Source of the DNA: Mycobacterium gallinarum
Lineage (GTDB): Bacteria > Actinomycetota > Actinomycetes > Mycobacteriales > Mycobacteriaceae
Length of the DNA stretch: 64,000 nt
Assembly (NCBI RefSeq): GCF_010726765.1
Contig: NZ_AP022601.1
Coordinates: 1,364,001-1,428,000 of the forward strand
Reading direction: 5' to 3'
In this document: positions 27,846 to 35,322 of the stretch, piece by piece
Layout of the letters: the number at the start of each line of letters is the position of its first letter
Position numbering within the stretch: the first letter of the stretch is position 1
The notes under the pieces: generated by a model
Database searches by the model: none
Told to the model about the DNA's origin: nothing
Seen by the model: the letters and a program-made list of their open reading frames with translations, nothing else
Program-made: the position numbers and the translations under genes

Positions 27846-28038
27846 CTACTTGATCCCAGTAAAGAAAGTTCTCACACCGCAGGTCAGGCGTTGTCCGCGC
27901 CCGCCGGCACGGATGTAGTCGCGGCTGGGTCAACGGGGGCCGGCCGGGTTGGCCGAGGACAGCGTTGGCACTATGCGGAAGCCGTGCTGTTCGAAGTCAC
28001 TGCCTGCTGCCAGTGATTGATCCGATCAGAGCGCGCTC

Positions 28039-28046
28039 ACTTTACT
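28039..28046. repeat. left copy of 8-bp target-site duplication (ACTTTACT)
   Basis: ACTTTACT directly precedes the left inverted repeat of the ISL3 element and is repeated exactly after the right inverted repeat. Eight bases is the usual duplication size for ISL3-family transposition. Confidence 0.9.
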
Positions 28047-29522
28047 GGGTCTTCCGGAAATGGAGTGCAGGTGAGCGTGGCGGTTAGCCGCGATTGCAGG
28101 TCGTGTCGGTGAGCTGAAACGGGCCCCGGCAGGCAGAGGATGCAGGTTCTCACACCATTGCAGATCTGCCACCGGGGAGCCCTGTGCCTGACTCTACGTC
28201 GTTGCCTGCTGCTGTTGTCGCCGACACGATCGTGCGCACGGTCGAACTCGGGGTGACGATCACCGATGCCGCCGTCGACGCCGAGGCCACGGTGGTGTTC
28301 TGCAATCTGCTCGACGACGGCCGACGGCAGTGCCCCGGGTGTGGTGTCGACGGCGTCTACCGCGACACCGTGATCCGCCGGGTCACCGATGTGCCCGTGG
28401 TCGGGCATCCGCTACGACTGCACGTTCGGGTACCGCGCTATCGGTGCGTGGCCGCCGACTGCGAGCGGGAAGTGTTCGCCCACAACACCGATCGCCTCGC
28501 GCGCCGCGGGTGGTCGACCACCCGGCGCTGTGCCCGCTACATCTGCCGCCGGCTGATGATCGACCGGGCCACCGTTGCCGCCGTCGCGCGGGAATTGGGT
28601 CTGTCATGGGACACCGTGAACACCATCGCCGTCAACGCCACAGGGATGATCGTGGCTGCCGACATCGGCCGGCTCGACGGGGTCCGGGTGATTGGCGTGG
28701 ACGAGCACCGCTGGTCCCATGTCCGTCGGGCCGGTGAGGACGGTTACGTCACGGTCATCGTGGACCTCACCGCGGTGCTCGAGGGCACCGGCCGGGCGCG
28801 GCTACTCGACCTGGTCCCTGGGCGTTCGGCTGCCGCGCTCAAGACCTGGCTGCTCGCCCAAAGCCCAGCGTTTCGGGATCGCATCGAGGTCGTTGCCATG
28901 GACGGGTTCGGCGGTTACAAGACCGCCGCGGCCGAGCAGGTTCCCGAGGCCACCTCGGTGATGGACCCGTTCCACGTCGTCGCGCTGGCGGGTCTGAAGT
29001 TGGATTTGTGCCGCCAGCGCATTCAACAGCAGACCCAGGGGCATCGCGGCCGCACCGGGGATCCGCTCTACGGGGTGCGCCGCACGCTGCGCACCCGCTA
29101 CCCGCTGCTCAGCACACGCCAAAAGACCCGGCTGGAAACCGTTTTCGCCGACGAGAACCACCTCAGCGTCGAGGTCTGCTGGGGCTTCTACCAGAAGATG
29201 ATCGCCGCCTACGCCCACCCCGACCGACGTCGCGGCAAGGCCATGATGACCACGACCATCACCACGCTGCGCAGCGGCGTTCCCGAACAGTTGGAGGAAT
29301 TGGCCCAACTCGGGCGCACCCTGTGGCGCCGCCGCTCCGACGTACTGGCCTACTTCGACCACCACGCCTCCAACGGCCCCACCGAAGCCATCAACGGCCG
29401 CCTGGAAGCCCTACGCCGCAACGCCCTCGGATTCCGCAACCTCACCCACTACCGAATCCGCTCACTGCTGCATTGCGGCAACCTCGCCCACCAGATCGAC
29501 GCACTCTAAATCCGGAAGAGCC
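28047..29522 (+). mobile_element. complete ISL3-family insertion sequence, 1476 bp
   Basis: The left end GGGTCTTCCGGAAAT (28047-28061) and the right end AAATCCGGAAGAGCC (29508-29522) are inverted repeats matching at 12 of 15 positions with a shared core of TCTTCCGGA. They enclose one transposase gene whose stop lies at the inner edge of the right repeat. An exact 8-bp direct repeat ACTTTACT flanks the whole. Size and organisation are like IS1557-type elements of mycobacteria. Intact ends, intact ORF and perfect duplication indicate recent insertion. Confidence 0.93.
28184..29509 (+). CDS. ISL3-family transposase
   Basis: Protein of 441 residues. The N-terminal zinc-finger region has CPGCGVDG and CVAADCER, followed by an HTH (VAAVARELGLSWDTVNTIAV). 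A DDE domain follows with VIGVDEHRWSH (first Asp), VVAMDGFGGYK (second Asp) and the C-terminal GPTEAINGRLEALRRNALGF (Glu). This is the full-length ISL3 architecture (about 440 residues in IS1557-like elements). The GTG at 28184 follows GGGGAG. The stop overlaps the right inverted repeat. There is no frameshift, so the element should be active. Confidence 0.94.
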   Translation: MPDSTSLPAAVVADTIVRTVELGVTITDAAVDAEATVVFCNLLDDGRRQCPGCGVDGVYRDTVIRRVTDVPVVGHPLRLHVRVPRYRCVAADCEREVFAHNTDRLARRGWSTTRRCARYICRRLMIDRATVAAVARELGLSWDTVNTIAVNATGMIVAADIGRLDGVRVIGVDEHRWSHVRRAGEDGYVTVIVDLTAVLEGTGRARLLDLVPGRSAAALKTWLLAQSPAFRDRIEVVAMDGFGGYKTAAAEQVPEATSVMDPFHVVALAGLKLDLCRQRIQQQTQGHRGRTGDPLYGVRRTLRTRYPLLSTRQKTRLETVFADENHLSVEVCWGFYQKMIAAYAHPDRRRGKAMMTTTITTLRSGVPEQLEELAQLGRTLWRRRSDVLAYFDHHASNGPTEAINGRLEALRRNALGFRNLTHYRIRSLLHCGNLAHQIDAL

Positions 29523-29530
29523 ACTTTACT
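29523..29530. repeat. right copy of 8-bp target-site duplication (ACTTTACT)
   Basis: Exact copy of 28039-28046 directly after the right inverted repeat of the ISL3 element. Confidence 0.9.
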
Positions 29531-29659
29531 GGCTGCTTGGGGAGCGGCGGACGGAGGGCGAAGCGTAGCGACCGGCGCGGACGGGAGCGCTAGCGGACGG
29601 GAGCAGAGGGAGCGTAGTGAAGCCCGCAGGTAGCCGCAGGCTTGCACGCGAGAGCCTAG
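29531..29659. other. purine-rich, internally repetitive intergenic stretch
   Basis: The stretch repeats GGAGCG/GGACGG-type hexamers, for example two copies of CGGACGGGAGC (about 29577 and 29594) around GCTAGC. It ends at the convergent creatininase gene. No ORF or att-like copy of the tRNA end is seen. It may be the scar of the element's left end. Confidence 0.35.
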
Positions 29660-30400
29660 TTATTGGCGCTCTTGGTGTTGGGGCGCTCCGGTCAGCAGGG
29701 TGATGAGGGCGGCGGCGTTGCGGCCGAGGTGATCGAGCAGGGCGTGGCCTTTGGCTTCGGTGGCCCGAGACGGGTAGCCGATGACACCGGTGGGGGTGTA
29801 GGCGCTGATGCCGACGGTGGTGAGGTAGCGGCGGTCGCTGGCGCTGTGATCAGTGGTGTCCCACCCGTTGCGCAGGTAGCGCGGGTATGTGGCGAGCAGG
29901 ATGGAGGTTTCTAGTTCGCCGGCATGCATGTCGTCGTGGTTGGTGCTGGTGATCCCAGCGGCGGTGCGGGCTTCGGTCCAGTCTTCGCGACTTGGATAGA
30001 GTCCCACGTTGATCGGAGTGGCGGCCTGGTTGGCCTGCTGCACGACGTTGGTGAGTACGGCGTTGCCGCCGTGGGCGTTAACGATGACGAGTCCGTGTAC
30101 TGCCTGCTGGGTGAGTGACTGGGTGATGTCGTTGATGACGGCCGCCAGTGTGGTGGCACTGATACTGACTGTTCCGGGATAGGCAGCGTGCTCGTGGGAG
30201 CATCCGAACGTGATCGGTGGCAGTTGGAAAACGTCGTGATGCTGGCTGATTGCCGTTGCGATGGCGCAGGCGATGAAAGTGTCGGTACCGAGGGGTAGGT
30301 GGGGGCCGTGCTGTTCGAAGGAGCCGATCGGTAGCACTGCCACGGTGTTGGTGGCGGCGGGATCCTTGGTGTTGGTGTCGGGGATGATGTGGCGGCTCAT
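29660..30400 (-). CDS. creatininase-family protein
   Basis: Protein of 246 residues. Conserved metal-site motifs are GSFEQHGPHLPLGTDT (Glu, His, Asp), NAHGGN (His) and HAGELETS (Glu), as in creatinine amidohydrolase and the mycofactocin peptidase MftE. The ATG at 30400 overlaps the stop of the upstream regulator by 4 bp, so the two are made together. Related creatininase-like genes sit beside HTH-TPR regulators on other actinobacterial mobile elements, as far as I recall. Its substrate is unknown; amidohydrolase or small-molecule signal turnover is possible. Confidence 0.85.
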   Translation of the reverse strand: MSRHIIPDTNTKDPAATNTVAVLPIGSFEQHGPHLPLGTDTFIACAIATAISQHHDVFQLPPITFGCSHEHAAYPGTVSISATTLAAVINDITQSLTQQAVHGLVIVNAHGGNAVLTNVVQQANQAATPINVGLYPSREDWTEARTAAGITSTNHDDMHAGELETSILLATYPRYLRNGWDTTDHSASDRRYLTTVGISAYTPTGVIGYPSRATEAKGHALLDHLGRNAAALITLLTGAPQHQERQ

Positions 30401-31599
30401 GTATGGGCTCCTTGGGTGGCTTTCTTGATGCGCGCGGCGAGTTCTTGCAGGACAGGATTCGTGTCTCGCCGTCGACGGTCGCGGACGAGTTTGCCTGCCT
30501 GAGCGAGGTGTCGGCGCGCTCGTTGCGATGGCGCTGACAGGTAGGCGGGGATGGCGGTGTCAGCTAGTGCAAGTGCGAGGCGATAGTCGCGGATCGCGAT
30601 GTAGGCATGGAGTAGTCGCATGTCGGCGACGGCGCGGTCGCGGTGTTGTTGTGAAGTCCATTCGGTGTGGTGGTTGGTCAGCAGCTCAAGAGCTTTCTCA
30701 GGACGGCCGAGGCGTAGATATCCGGATGCGATATCACTGGCTACGTAAGCGGCATGGGCGTATGGAGCCCGGTCATTGGTGACGGGCTCGATGTCGCCGA
30801 GTTCGAGGGCCTCGGTGGCGTGGCGGTAAAAGCCTCGTTCGTCTTCATTGTGCAGGGCCGCAAGGGCCTGCTGGCGGGCGATGCTGGCCGTCAGCCGCCC
30901 TGCGTCGCGGCCTTCGATGAGATCGGCGGCGTCGGTTACGAGGTCGACGGCCAAGTTGGCGTCACTGCGCGTCAGAATGTTCGATTGCCGCATAAGGATC
31001 ATCGCACGCAGCTCGGGACTGGCCGCCCTGAGATGCAAGAACGCTTTGTGCGTCAGCGTTTGGGCAGCCGAATGATCGCCGAGGTCTTGGGCGATCCAGC
31101 CAGCTACTTCGGCGATGGTTCCCGCAGCTTCTGCCATGGCACGTTTGAGCCGGCGGGGCGCAGTCTTGATCAGCGCTTCGACGGTGTCGAGATCACGCTC
31201 GACCAACGGCCGCGCGTGCTGGGCGCCGAAGGCGTGGTCTGCCTCGATGTGTGCAGCCCGCTGCGCGCTGATGACCGACAAGACTTCCTCGTCGACAGGC
31301 AATTCCAGAAGCAACGGGTGTGGCAGCGGTGATTGGGTCGGCACGCTGAAGATCTCGTCGGGATCGCGGCCGAAAACGGCGGCAAGGTCCGCCCGCCACA
31401 TTTCCCCGAATGGGCCGCCACGTTCGATGCTGATGATCATCTGACGCAGTGATTCGCGGGGTGGAACATCGCGGTCACTGCGCATTCGGCGAACGTTTTC
31501 GACCTCGGCCGCAAGTTCTTGGAGACTAAATCCATATTCCAGGCGGGCACGTCGGAGCCGCTGCGCGTTGAGCGCATGGTGTGGGTCGACTGCCGCCAT
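30397..31599 (-). CDS. XRE-type HTH regulator with TPR-like C-terminal region
   Basis: About 400 residues. The N-terminus has an XRE-like HTH (RLRRARLEYGFSLQELAAEV, then a basic loop and IISIERGGPFGEMWRADLAA). The remaining 300 residues are helical repeats resembling tetratricopeptides (for example SGYLRLGRPEKALELLTNHH and HAYIAIRDYRLALALADTAI). Such proteins often sense peptides or small ligands. ATG at 31599 is preferred over a GTG at 31617, which has no ribosome site. It is divergent from the SCO3933-like gene and is probably the switch between silent and excised states, which is inferred. Confidence 0.82.
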   Translation of the reverse strand: MAAVDPHHALNAQRLRRARLEYGFSLQELAAEVENVRRMRSDRDVPPRESLRQMIISIERGGPFGEMWRADLAAVFGRDPDEIFSVPTQSPLPHPLLLELPVDEEVLSVISAQRAAHIEADHAFGAQHARPLVERDLDTVEALIKTAPRRLKRAMAEAAGTIAEVAGWIAQDLGDHSAAQTLTHKAFLHLRAASPELRAMILMRQSNILTRSDANLAVDLVTDAADLIEGRDAGRLTASIARQQALAALHNEDERGFYRHATEALELGDIEPVTNDRAPYAHAAYVASDIASGYLRLGRPEKALELLTNHHTEWTSQQHRDRAVADMRLLHAYIAIRDYRLALALADTAIPAYLSAPSQRARRHLAQAGKLVRDRRRRDTNPVLQELAARIKKATQGAHT

Positions 31600-31657
31600 C
31601 TTCTGATCATGCCTCACACATCAGCGCAGGTCAGCCGATCGTGCGCGTGCCGCGCTG

Positions 31658-31675
31658 TTACTGGCTCTTACTGGC
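31658..31675. promoter_or_regulatory. direct repeat TTACTGGC, 10-bp period, in the regulator/SCO3933 intergenic region
   Basis: Two exact copies of TTACTGGC start at 31658 and 31668, so they lie on the same DNA face, 59 bases before the regulator ATG and about 90 bases before the rightward gene. This suits a dimeric HTH operator controlling both divergent transcripts. Confidence 0.45.
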
Positions 31676-31764
31676 GGTGGCTTCCGGCGGTTGCTGTCGA
31701 CGGGCTGTTCTTGGATTCGCGGGCACCAATGACCGCAGACGAAACAAGTAAGGACAGCACAGCA

Positions 31765-32103
31765 ATGCGATTGAAGATCGATACATCAGCAACCCAGTTC
31801 ATCGTGACCCGGGCGCCCGAACCCCGGCTGAATTTCGAGACAGGCAGCCCCAAGGTTGACACCAGCACCGGGCTGCCGCTGTTTGCGACGCAACTCCTCG
31901 CCCTCGACGACACCGGTGGTGAAGTACTCAATGTCACTGTCGCGGGTGACCCGAAACTGGCTGTTACTCAACCGGTCTCGGTTTCCGGATTGGTGGCGAT
32001 CCCGTGGGCACAGGGGGATCGCAGCGGTGTGGCGTTCCGCGCCGACGCCATCACCGCGATCGTGGCCGGGTCGAGTGACCAGGCGTCGCGCGCACCGAAG
32101 TAA
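31765..32103 (+). CDS. SCO3933-like AICE protein
   Basis: Protein of 112 residues beginning MRLKIDTSATQFIVT, with TGLPLFATQLLALDD, a central EVLNVTVAGDP and VAIPWAQGDRSGVAFRADAI. The pattern (N-terminal beta hairpin, DxxTGxPL, VxxxxLVAxPW, GxxFRAxxI) is that of small proteins placed immediately before the FtsK/Tra gene in Streptomyces AICEs, often labelled regulatory. ATG at 31765 follows AAGGA. The downstream translocase gene starts 93 bases after its stop. Confidence 0.68.
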   Translation: MRLKIDTSATQFIVTRAPEPRLNFETGSPKVDTSTGLPLFATQLLALDDTGGEVLNVTVAGDPKLAVTQPVSVSGLVAIPWAQGDRSGVAFRADAITAIVAGSSDQASRAPK

Positions 32104-32196
32104 GCACACGGGACTGGGGCGTGTCACTGGCATGGTGTCACGCCCCACCCGGACCCATTCATCCTCACATCACAACGGCGCCGGAAGGTAGTGGTT

Positions 32197-33630
32197 ATGG
32201 CTTCAAACAACAAGGGCACCAACAACACCCAGTCGAGCGATGACGAATGGATCGAAGACCTCATCGTCTCACTGTTCAAGGCGGCGGGGTATCTGCTGTG
32301 GTGGGCGATCTTGTTTCCCGCCATCAGCATCCCGATCATCGCCTGCATCGCGGTGGCGATCACTCATGGGGTGCGTCCAGGACTGATCGCGGCCGCCGTG
32401 GTCAGCATCGGGTACATGGCGTGGGCATGGCTGGATCACCGATCGTTTCACGCTTGGGTGACCGGGCCGGTGCGCCGGCGCTGGCTGACGTGGTGGCGCT
32501 ACACGCGCAGCTGGAACTTGGTGTGCGCCCTGCATGGATTGACCGCCAAGCTCGGCGAGCGGACTCTAACACCGGCACTGCAGTCAGTGCAGATCGGCGT
32601 GCGGTCCGATGTGCTCCGGTTGCGAGTCGTGACCGGCCAGTCATTGCAGGACTGGCACAAACAGGCCGAGGCGCTGGCTGCGGCGTGGCGTGCCGATCGG
32701 CTAACGATCACCGCCATTGCGCCAGGAGAACTGCGGATCACCCTGATGCGTGGCGACGTGCTCGCCGAACCGATCGCCCTACCGATGCCCACGCCAGCGA
32801 CCATCGTCGATCTCACGTCCGTGCGGGTCGGGATCATGGAAAGCCGCAGCGGGTGGCAGCTGCCGCTGCTGGGGCATCATATCCTGGTCGCCGGGGCGAC
32901 CGGTGCAGGCAAAGGCAGCGTGCTGTGGTCACTGATCGCGGGCATTGCCCCCGACTTGCGAACCGGACAGGTGAGGTTGTGCGTGATCGATCCCAAAGGG
33001 GGCATGGAACTTGGAGCCGGAGCACCGATGTTCGCGGTGTTCACCCACGATGCCACTGACCCCACTTTGGAGTTGCTGCGCCAGCTGGTGAAGGTGATGC
33101 ACACGCGGGCAAATCGGCTGCGTGGTAAAACGCGCCTACACACCCCCACACAGGCTGAGCCGTTGTTCGTAGTGGTGATTGATGAAATCGCCGCACTGAC
33201 TGCGTATGTGACCGACCGCAAGGTCCGCACCGAAATCGAACAGCTCCTCGGCCTGCTGCTCTCTCAGGGCCGAGCCGTCGGGATCTCAGTAGTGGCCGCG
33301 GTCCAAGACCCAGCCAAGGACACCCTGCCGGTGCGGCAGCTGTTCACCGTGCGAATCGGGTTGCGGCTGACCGAAGCTACCCAGACCGCGATGGTTCTTG
33401 GCCAGGGAGCACGAGATGCGGGTGCGGAGTGCGACCGGATCTCTGATGCGACGCCGGGTGTCGGGTACATGATGGTCGATGGCACCGGTCAACCGGTGCG
33501 GGTAAGAGCATTTCACGTCACCGACTCCGATATCAGCAATCTGGCCGCACGATTCCGGCTACCGTGTGGCGCGAACCGCACCAACCAGTCAAATGGCGAG
33601 CGCGGCGATACCGACCGGGGTCAACGGTGA
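32197..33630 (+). CDS. FtsK/SpoIIIE-type DNA translocase (conjugative transfer)
   Basis: Protein of 477 residues. Two hydrophobic segments (about 29-50 and 52-72, for example WWAILFPAISIPIIACIAVA) anchor it in the membrane. Walker A is GATGAGK at 233-239 and Walker B is VVVIDE with D329-E330, followed by LLSQGRAVGISVVAAVQDP. Proteins of this kind move double-stranded DNA between hyphae or cells (TraSA/TraB) in AICE conjugation. ATG at 32197 follows GGAAGG and is preferred over the GTG 6 bases upstream. The stop overlaps the rep GTG (GTGA). Confidence 0.9.
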   Translation: MASNNKGTNNTQSSDDEWIEDLIVSLFKAAGYLLWWAILFPAISIPIIACIAVAITHGVRPGLIAAAVVSIGYMAWAWLDHRSFHAWVTGPVRRRWLTWWRYTRSWNLVCALHGLTAKLGERTLTPALQSVQIGVRSDVLRLRVVTGQSLQDWHKQAEALAAAWRADRLTITAIAPGELRITLMRGDVLAEPIALPMPTPATIVDLTSVRVGIMESRSGWQLPLLGHHILVAGATGAGKGSVLWSLIAGIAPDLRTGQVRLCVIDPKGGMELGAGAPMFAVFTHDATDPTLELLRQLVKVMHTRANRLRGKTRLHTPTQAEPLFVVVIDEIAALTAYVTDRKVRTEIEQLLGLLLSQGRAVGISVVAAVQDPAKDTLPVRQLFTVRIGLRLTEATQTAMVLGQGARDAGAECDRISDATPGVGYMMVDGTGQPVRVRAFHVTDSDISNLAARFRLPCGANRTNQSNGERGDTDRGQR

Positions 33631-35132
33631 CTACTGCAACGTCCGCGGTTGTGCTGGCGTTACCCGGGATTTCCGCCACAATCGACACGACCGCGGTGGT
33701 CGACCAGATGGTGCGTCGCGCGTCCTCGATGGGATTCGAATCATGGTGGCGGCGTGCGGAATCTGTTGGCTTCTGTGCCCACCCCATCCAACTTACGGGC
33801 ACCGATGAGTTCGGGCGCGATCGGGTGGTGTGGACACGGTGCAACAACCGCCGCGCCCAGATCTGTCCATCGTGTTCAGACCTGTACGCCCGCGACACGT
33901 GGCTACTCGTGCACGCTGGCATGGCCGGCGGCCACCACGACATCCCTGTAGCAGTGGCCGATCGTCCACAGGTGTTCGTCACCCTCACCGCACCCAGCTA
34001 CGGGCCCGTCCACACCGCCGTGCGTGCGGGAGATATGCGACACCGGGTGTGCCGCGACCACCACCATATTGGCGGCTACCGCCGCTGCCCACATGGAAAA
34101 CCACTGTGGTGCAACATAACCCACCATGAAGGTGATACCCATGTGGGACGGCCGATCTGCGCGGACTGCTACGACTACGCCGGGCATGTCCTATTCGCCT
34201 GGCATCTGCCGGAACTGTGGCGACGGTTTACCATCACCCTGCGACGCACCTTGCGCCGAGAGCTACGCGCCTCGGGGGTCGACCCCGATACGGTGCGTGT
34301 TAGCTTCATCAAAGTCGTCGAACTCCAAGCCCGGCTCGTCCCGCATATTCATGCCGTGATCCGTCTCGATCCGCGCGACACCGATAACTGCGGCGGTCAG
34401 GAGTGGCAAGCGCCCGTCACGGCGACCGAACTGGCCACCACCATCCAACAGGCTGCCCGAACCGTGGCCGTGACGGTCACCGACTCAACCTCAGATGCCG
34501 CGACACAGGTGATCAGGTTCGGCACACAAGTTGACACCCAGCCCATCGATAACCGGTCCGCTGGCACGGAAAGCCGTGCTGTGGAGGAGGATTCGTCACA
34601 GGTCCGGATGCTGGCAGGCCGCCGCGTTGCCCGATACCTCGCGAAATACGTCACCAAATCGTTAGCGGACGTCGGGATCAGCGCGCGACGCATCTCTACC
34701 GAGGCCATCGCCGACCTCGACGTCACCGATCACGTCCGGGCCATCCTGACCACCATCAGCCAACTCGCCGACAGGGGACTGGCTGGTATCGGTCGGTGGC
34801 TGCACACACTCGGCTACCGAGGTCACATCACGAGCAAATCGCGTCGCTACTCCACAACGATGACCGCGCTGCGTGAACGCCGCGCCACCTGGACGCGTGA
34901 ACAACGTTTGAAAAACGCTGGGCACCAACATGGTACCGACTTCGACTCTACCGGTGGCGATGATCTGGTGGCGTGGGAGTTTGACGGTGCCGGCGCCACC
35001 AGCCTCGGCGACCGCACTCTTGTCCACTCCGCGGCCCTCCAACGCATCGATGCCCGTCGCATCGGACTGATGGAAGTCCGTCGCCAAGCCCGCCACCAAC
35101 ATTGGGATTCGCCAGGGGGACGCGATGGCTGA
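33627..35132 (+). CDS. replication initiator, RepSA family
   Basis: Protein of 501 residues. It has several zinc-binding type cysteine/histidine clusters (CPSCSDLYARD, then HHHIGGYRRCPHG and CADCYDYAG), an HUH motif HIH at 240-242 in LVPHIHAVIRLD, and the family hallmark RRVARYLAKYVTKS, with candidate nicking Tyr337/Tyr341. This matches RepSA, the rolling-circle initiator of pSAM2, and explains autonomous replication after excision. The GTG at 33627 overlaps the translocase stop; a longer in-frame ATG start inside the translocase gene is less likely. Confidence 0.87.
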   Translation: MTTATSAVVLALPGISATIDTTAVVDQMVRRASSMGFESWWRRAESVGFCAHPIQLTGTDEFGRDRVVWTRCNNRRAQICPSCSDLYARDTWLLVHAGMAGGHHDIPVAVADRPQVFVTLTAPSYGPVHTAVRAGDMRHRVCRDHHHIGGYRRCPHGKPLWCNITHHEGDTHVGRPICADCYDYAGHVLFAWHLPELWRRFTITLRRTLRRELRASGVDPDTVRVSFIKVVELQARLVPHIHAVIRLDPRDTDNCGGQEWQAPVTATELATTIQQAARTVAVTVTDSTSDAATQVIRFGTQVDTQPIDNRSAGTESRAVEEDSSQVRMLAGRRVARYLAKYVTKSLADVGISARRISTEAIADLDVTDHVRAILTTISQLADRGLAGIGRWLHTLGYRGHITSKSRRYSTTMTALRERRATWTREQRLKNAGHQHGTDFDSTGGDDLVAWEFDGAGATSLGDRTLVHSAALQRIDARRIGLMEVRRQARHQHWDSPGGRDG

Positions 35133-35322
35133 CCGACCCCGAACAGCATGTGCTCGCTCCGATTGTGGCACTCGAATCGATGCGCCGACCATGTCAGGGG
35201 GAGGTGTTGAAATTGACCTGCCGAACCAGTATCGACTCCCGCGCGAGGCCAACCGCGCGCTGGTACACGTCATACTGGCTGTGCGGGACCGGATGCTCGA
35301 ATTGGAGAGGGGAGTCGCGTGA
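35125..35322 (+). CDS. small protein between rep and integrase, possible Xis position
   Basis: Protein of 65 residues (begins MADRPRTACARSDCGTRI, ends ALVHVILAVRDRMLELERGVA). It overlaps rep by 8 bp and the recombinase start by 4 bp, so it is embedded in a translation-coupled string. This is where pSAM2-like elements keep xis, but I see no winged-helix motif, only two N-terminal cysteines and one long C-terminal helix. If it acts in integration control it would be as a recombination directionality factor; that is a guess. Confidence 0.6.
   Translation: MADRPRTACARSDCGTRIDAPTMSGGGVEIDLPNQYRLPREANRALVHVILAVRDRMLELERGVA

Noticed and set aside
27941..27960. GGCCGAGGAC as an att copy of the tRNA-Leu 3' end
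   Set aside because: Only six consecutive bases match, which is expected by chance.
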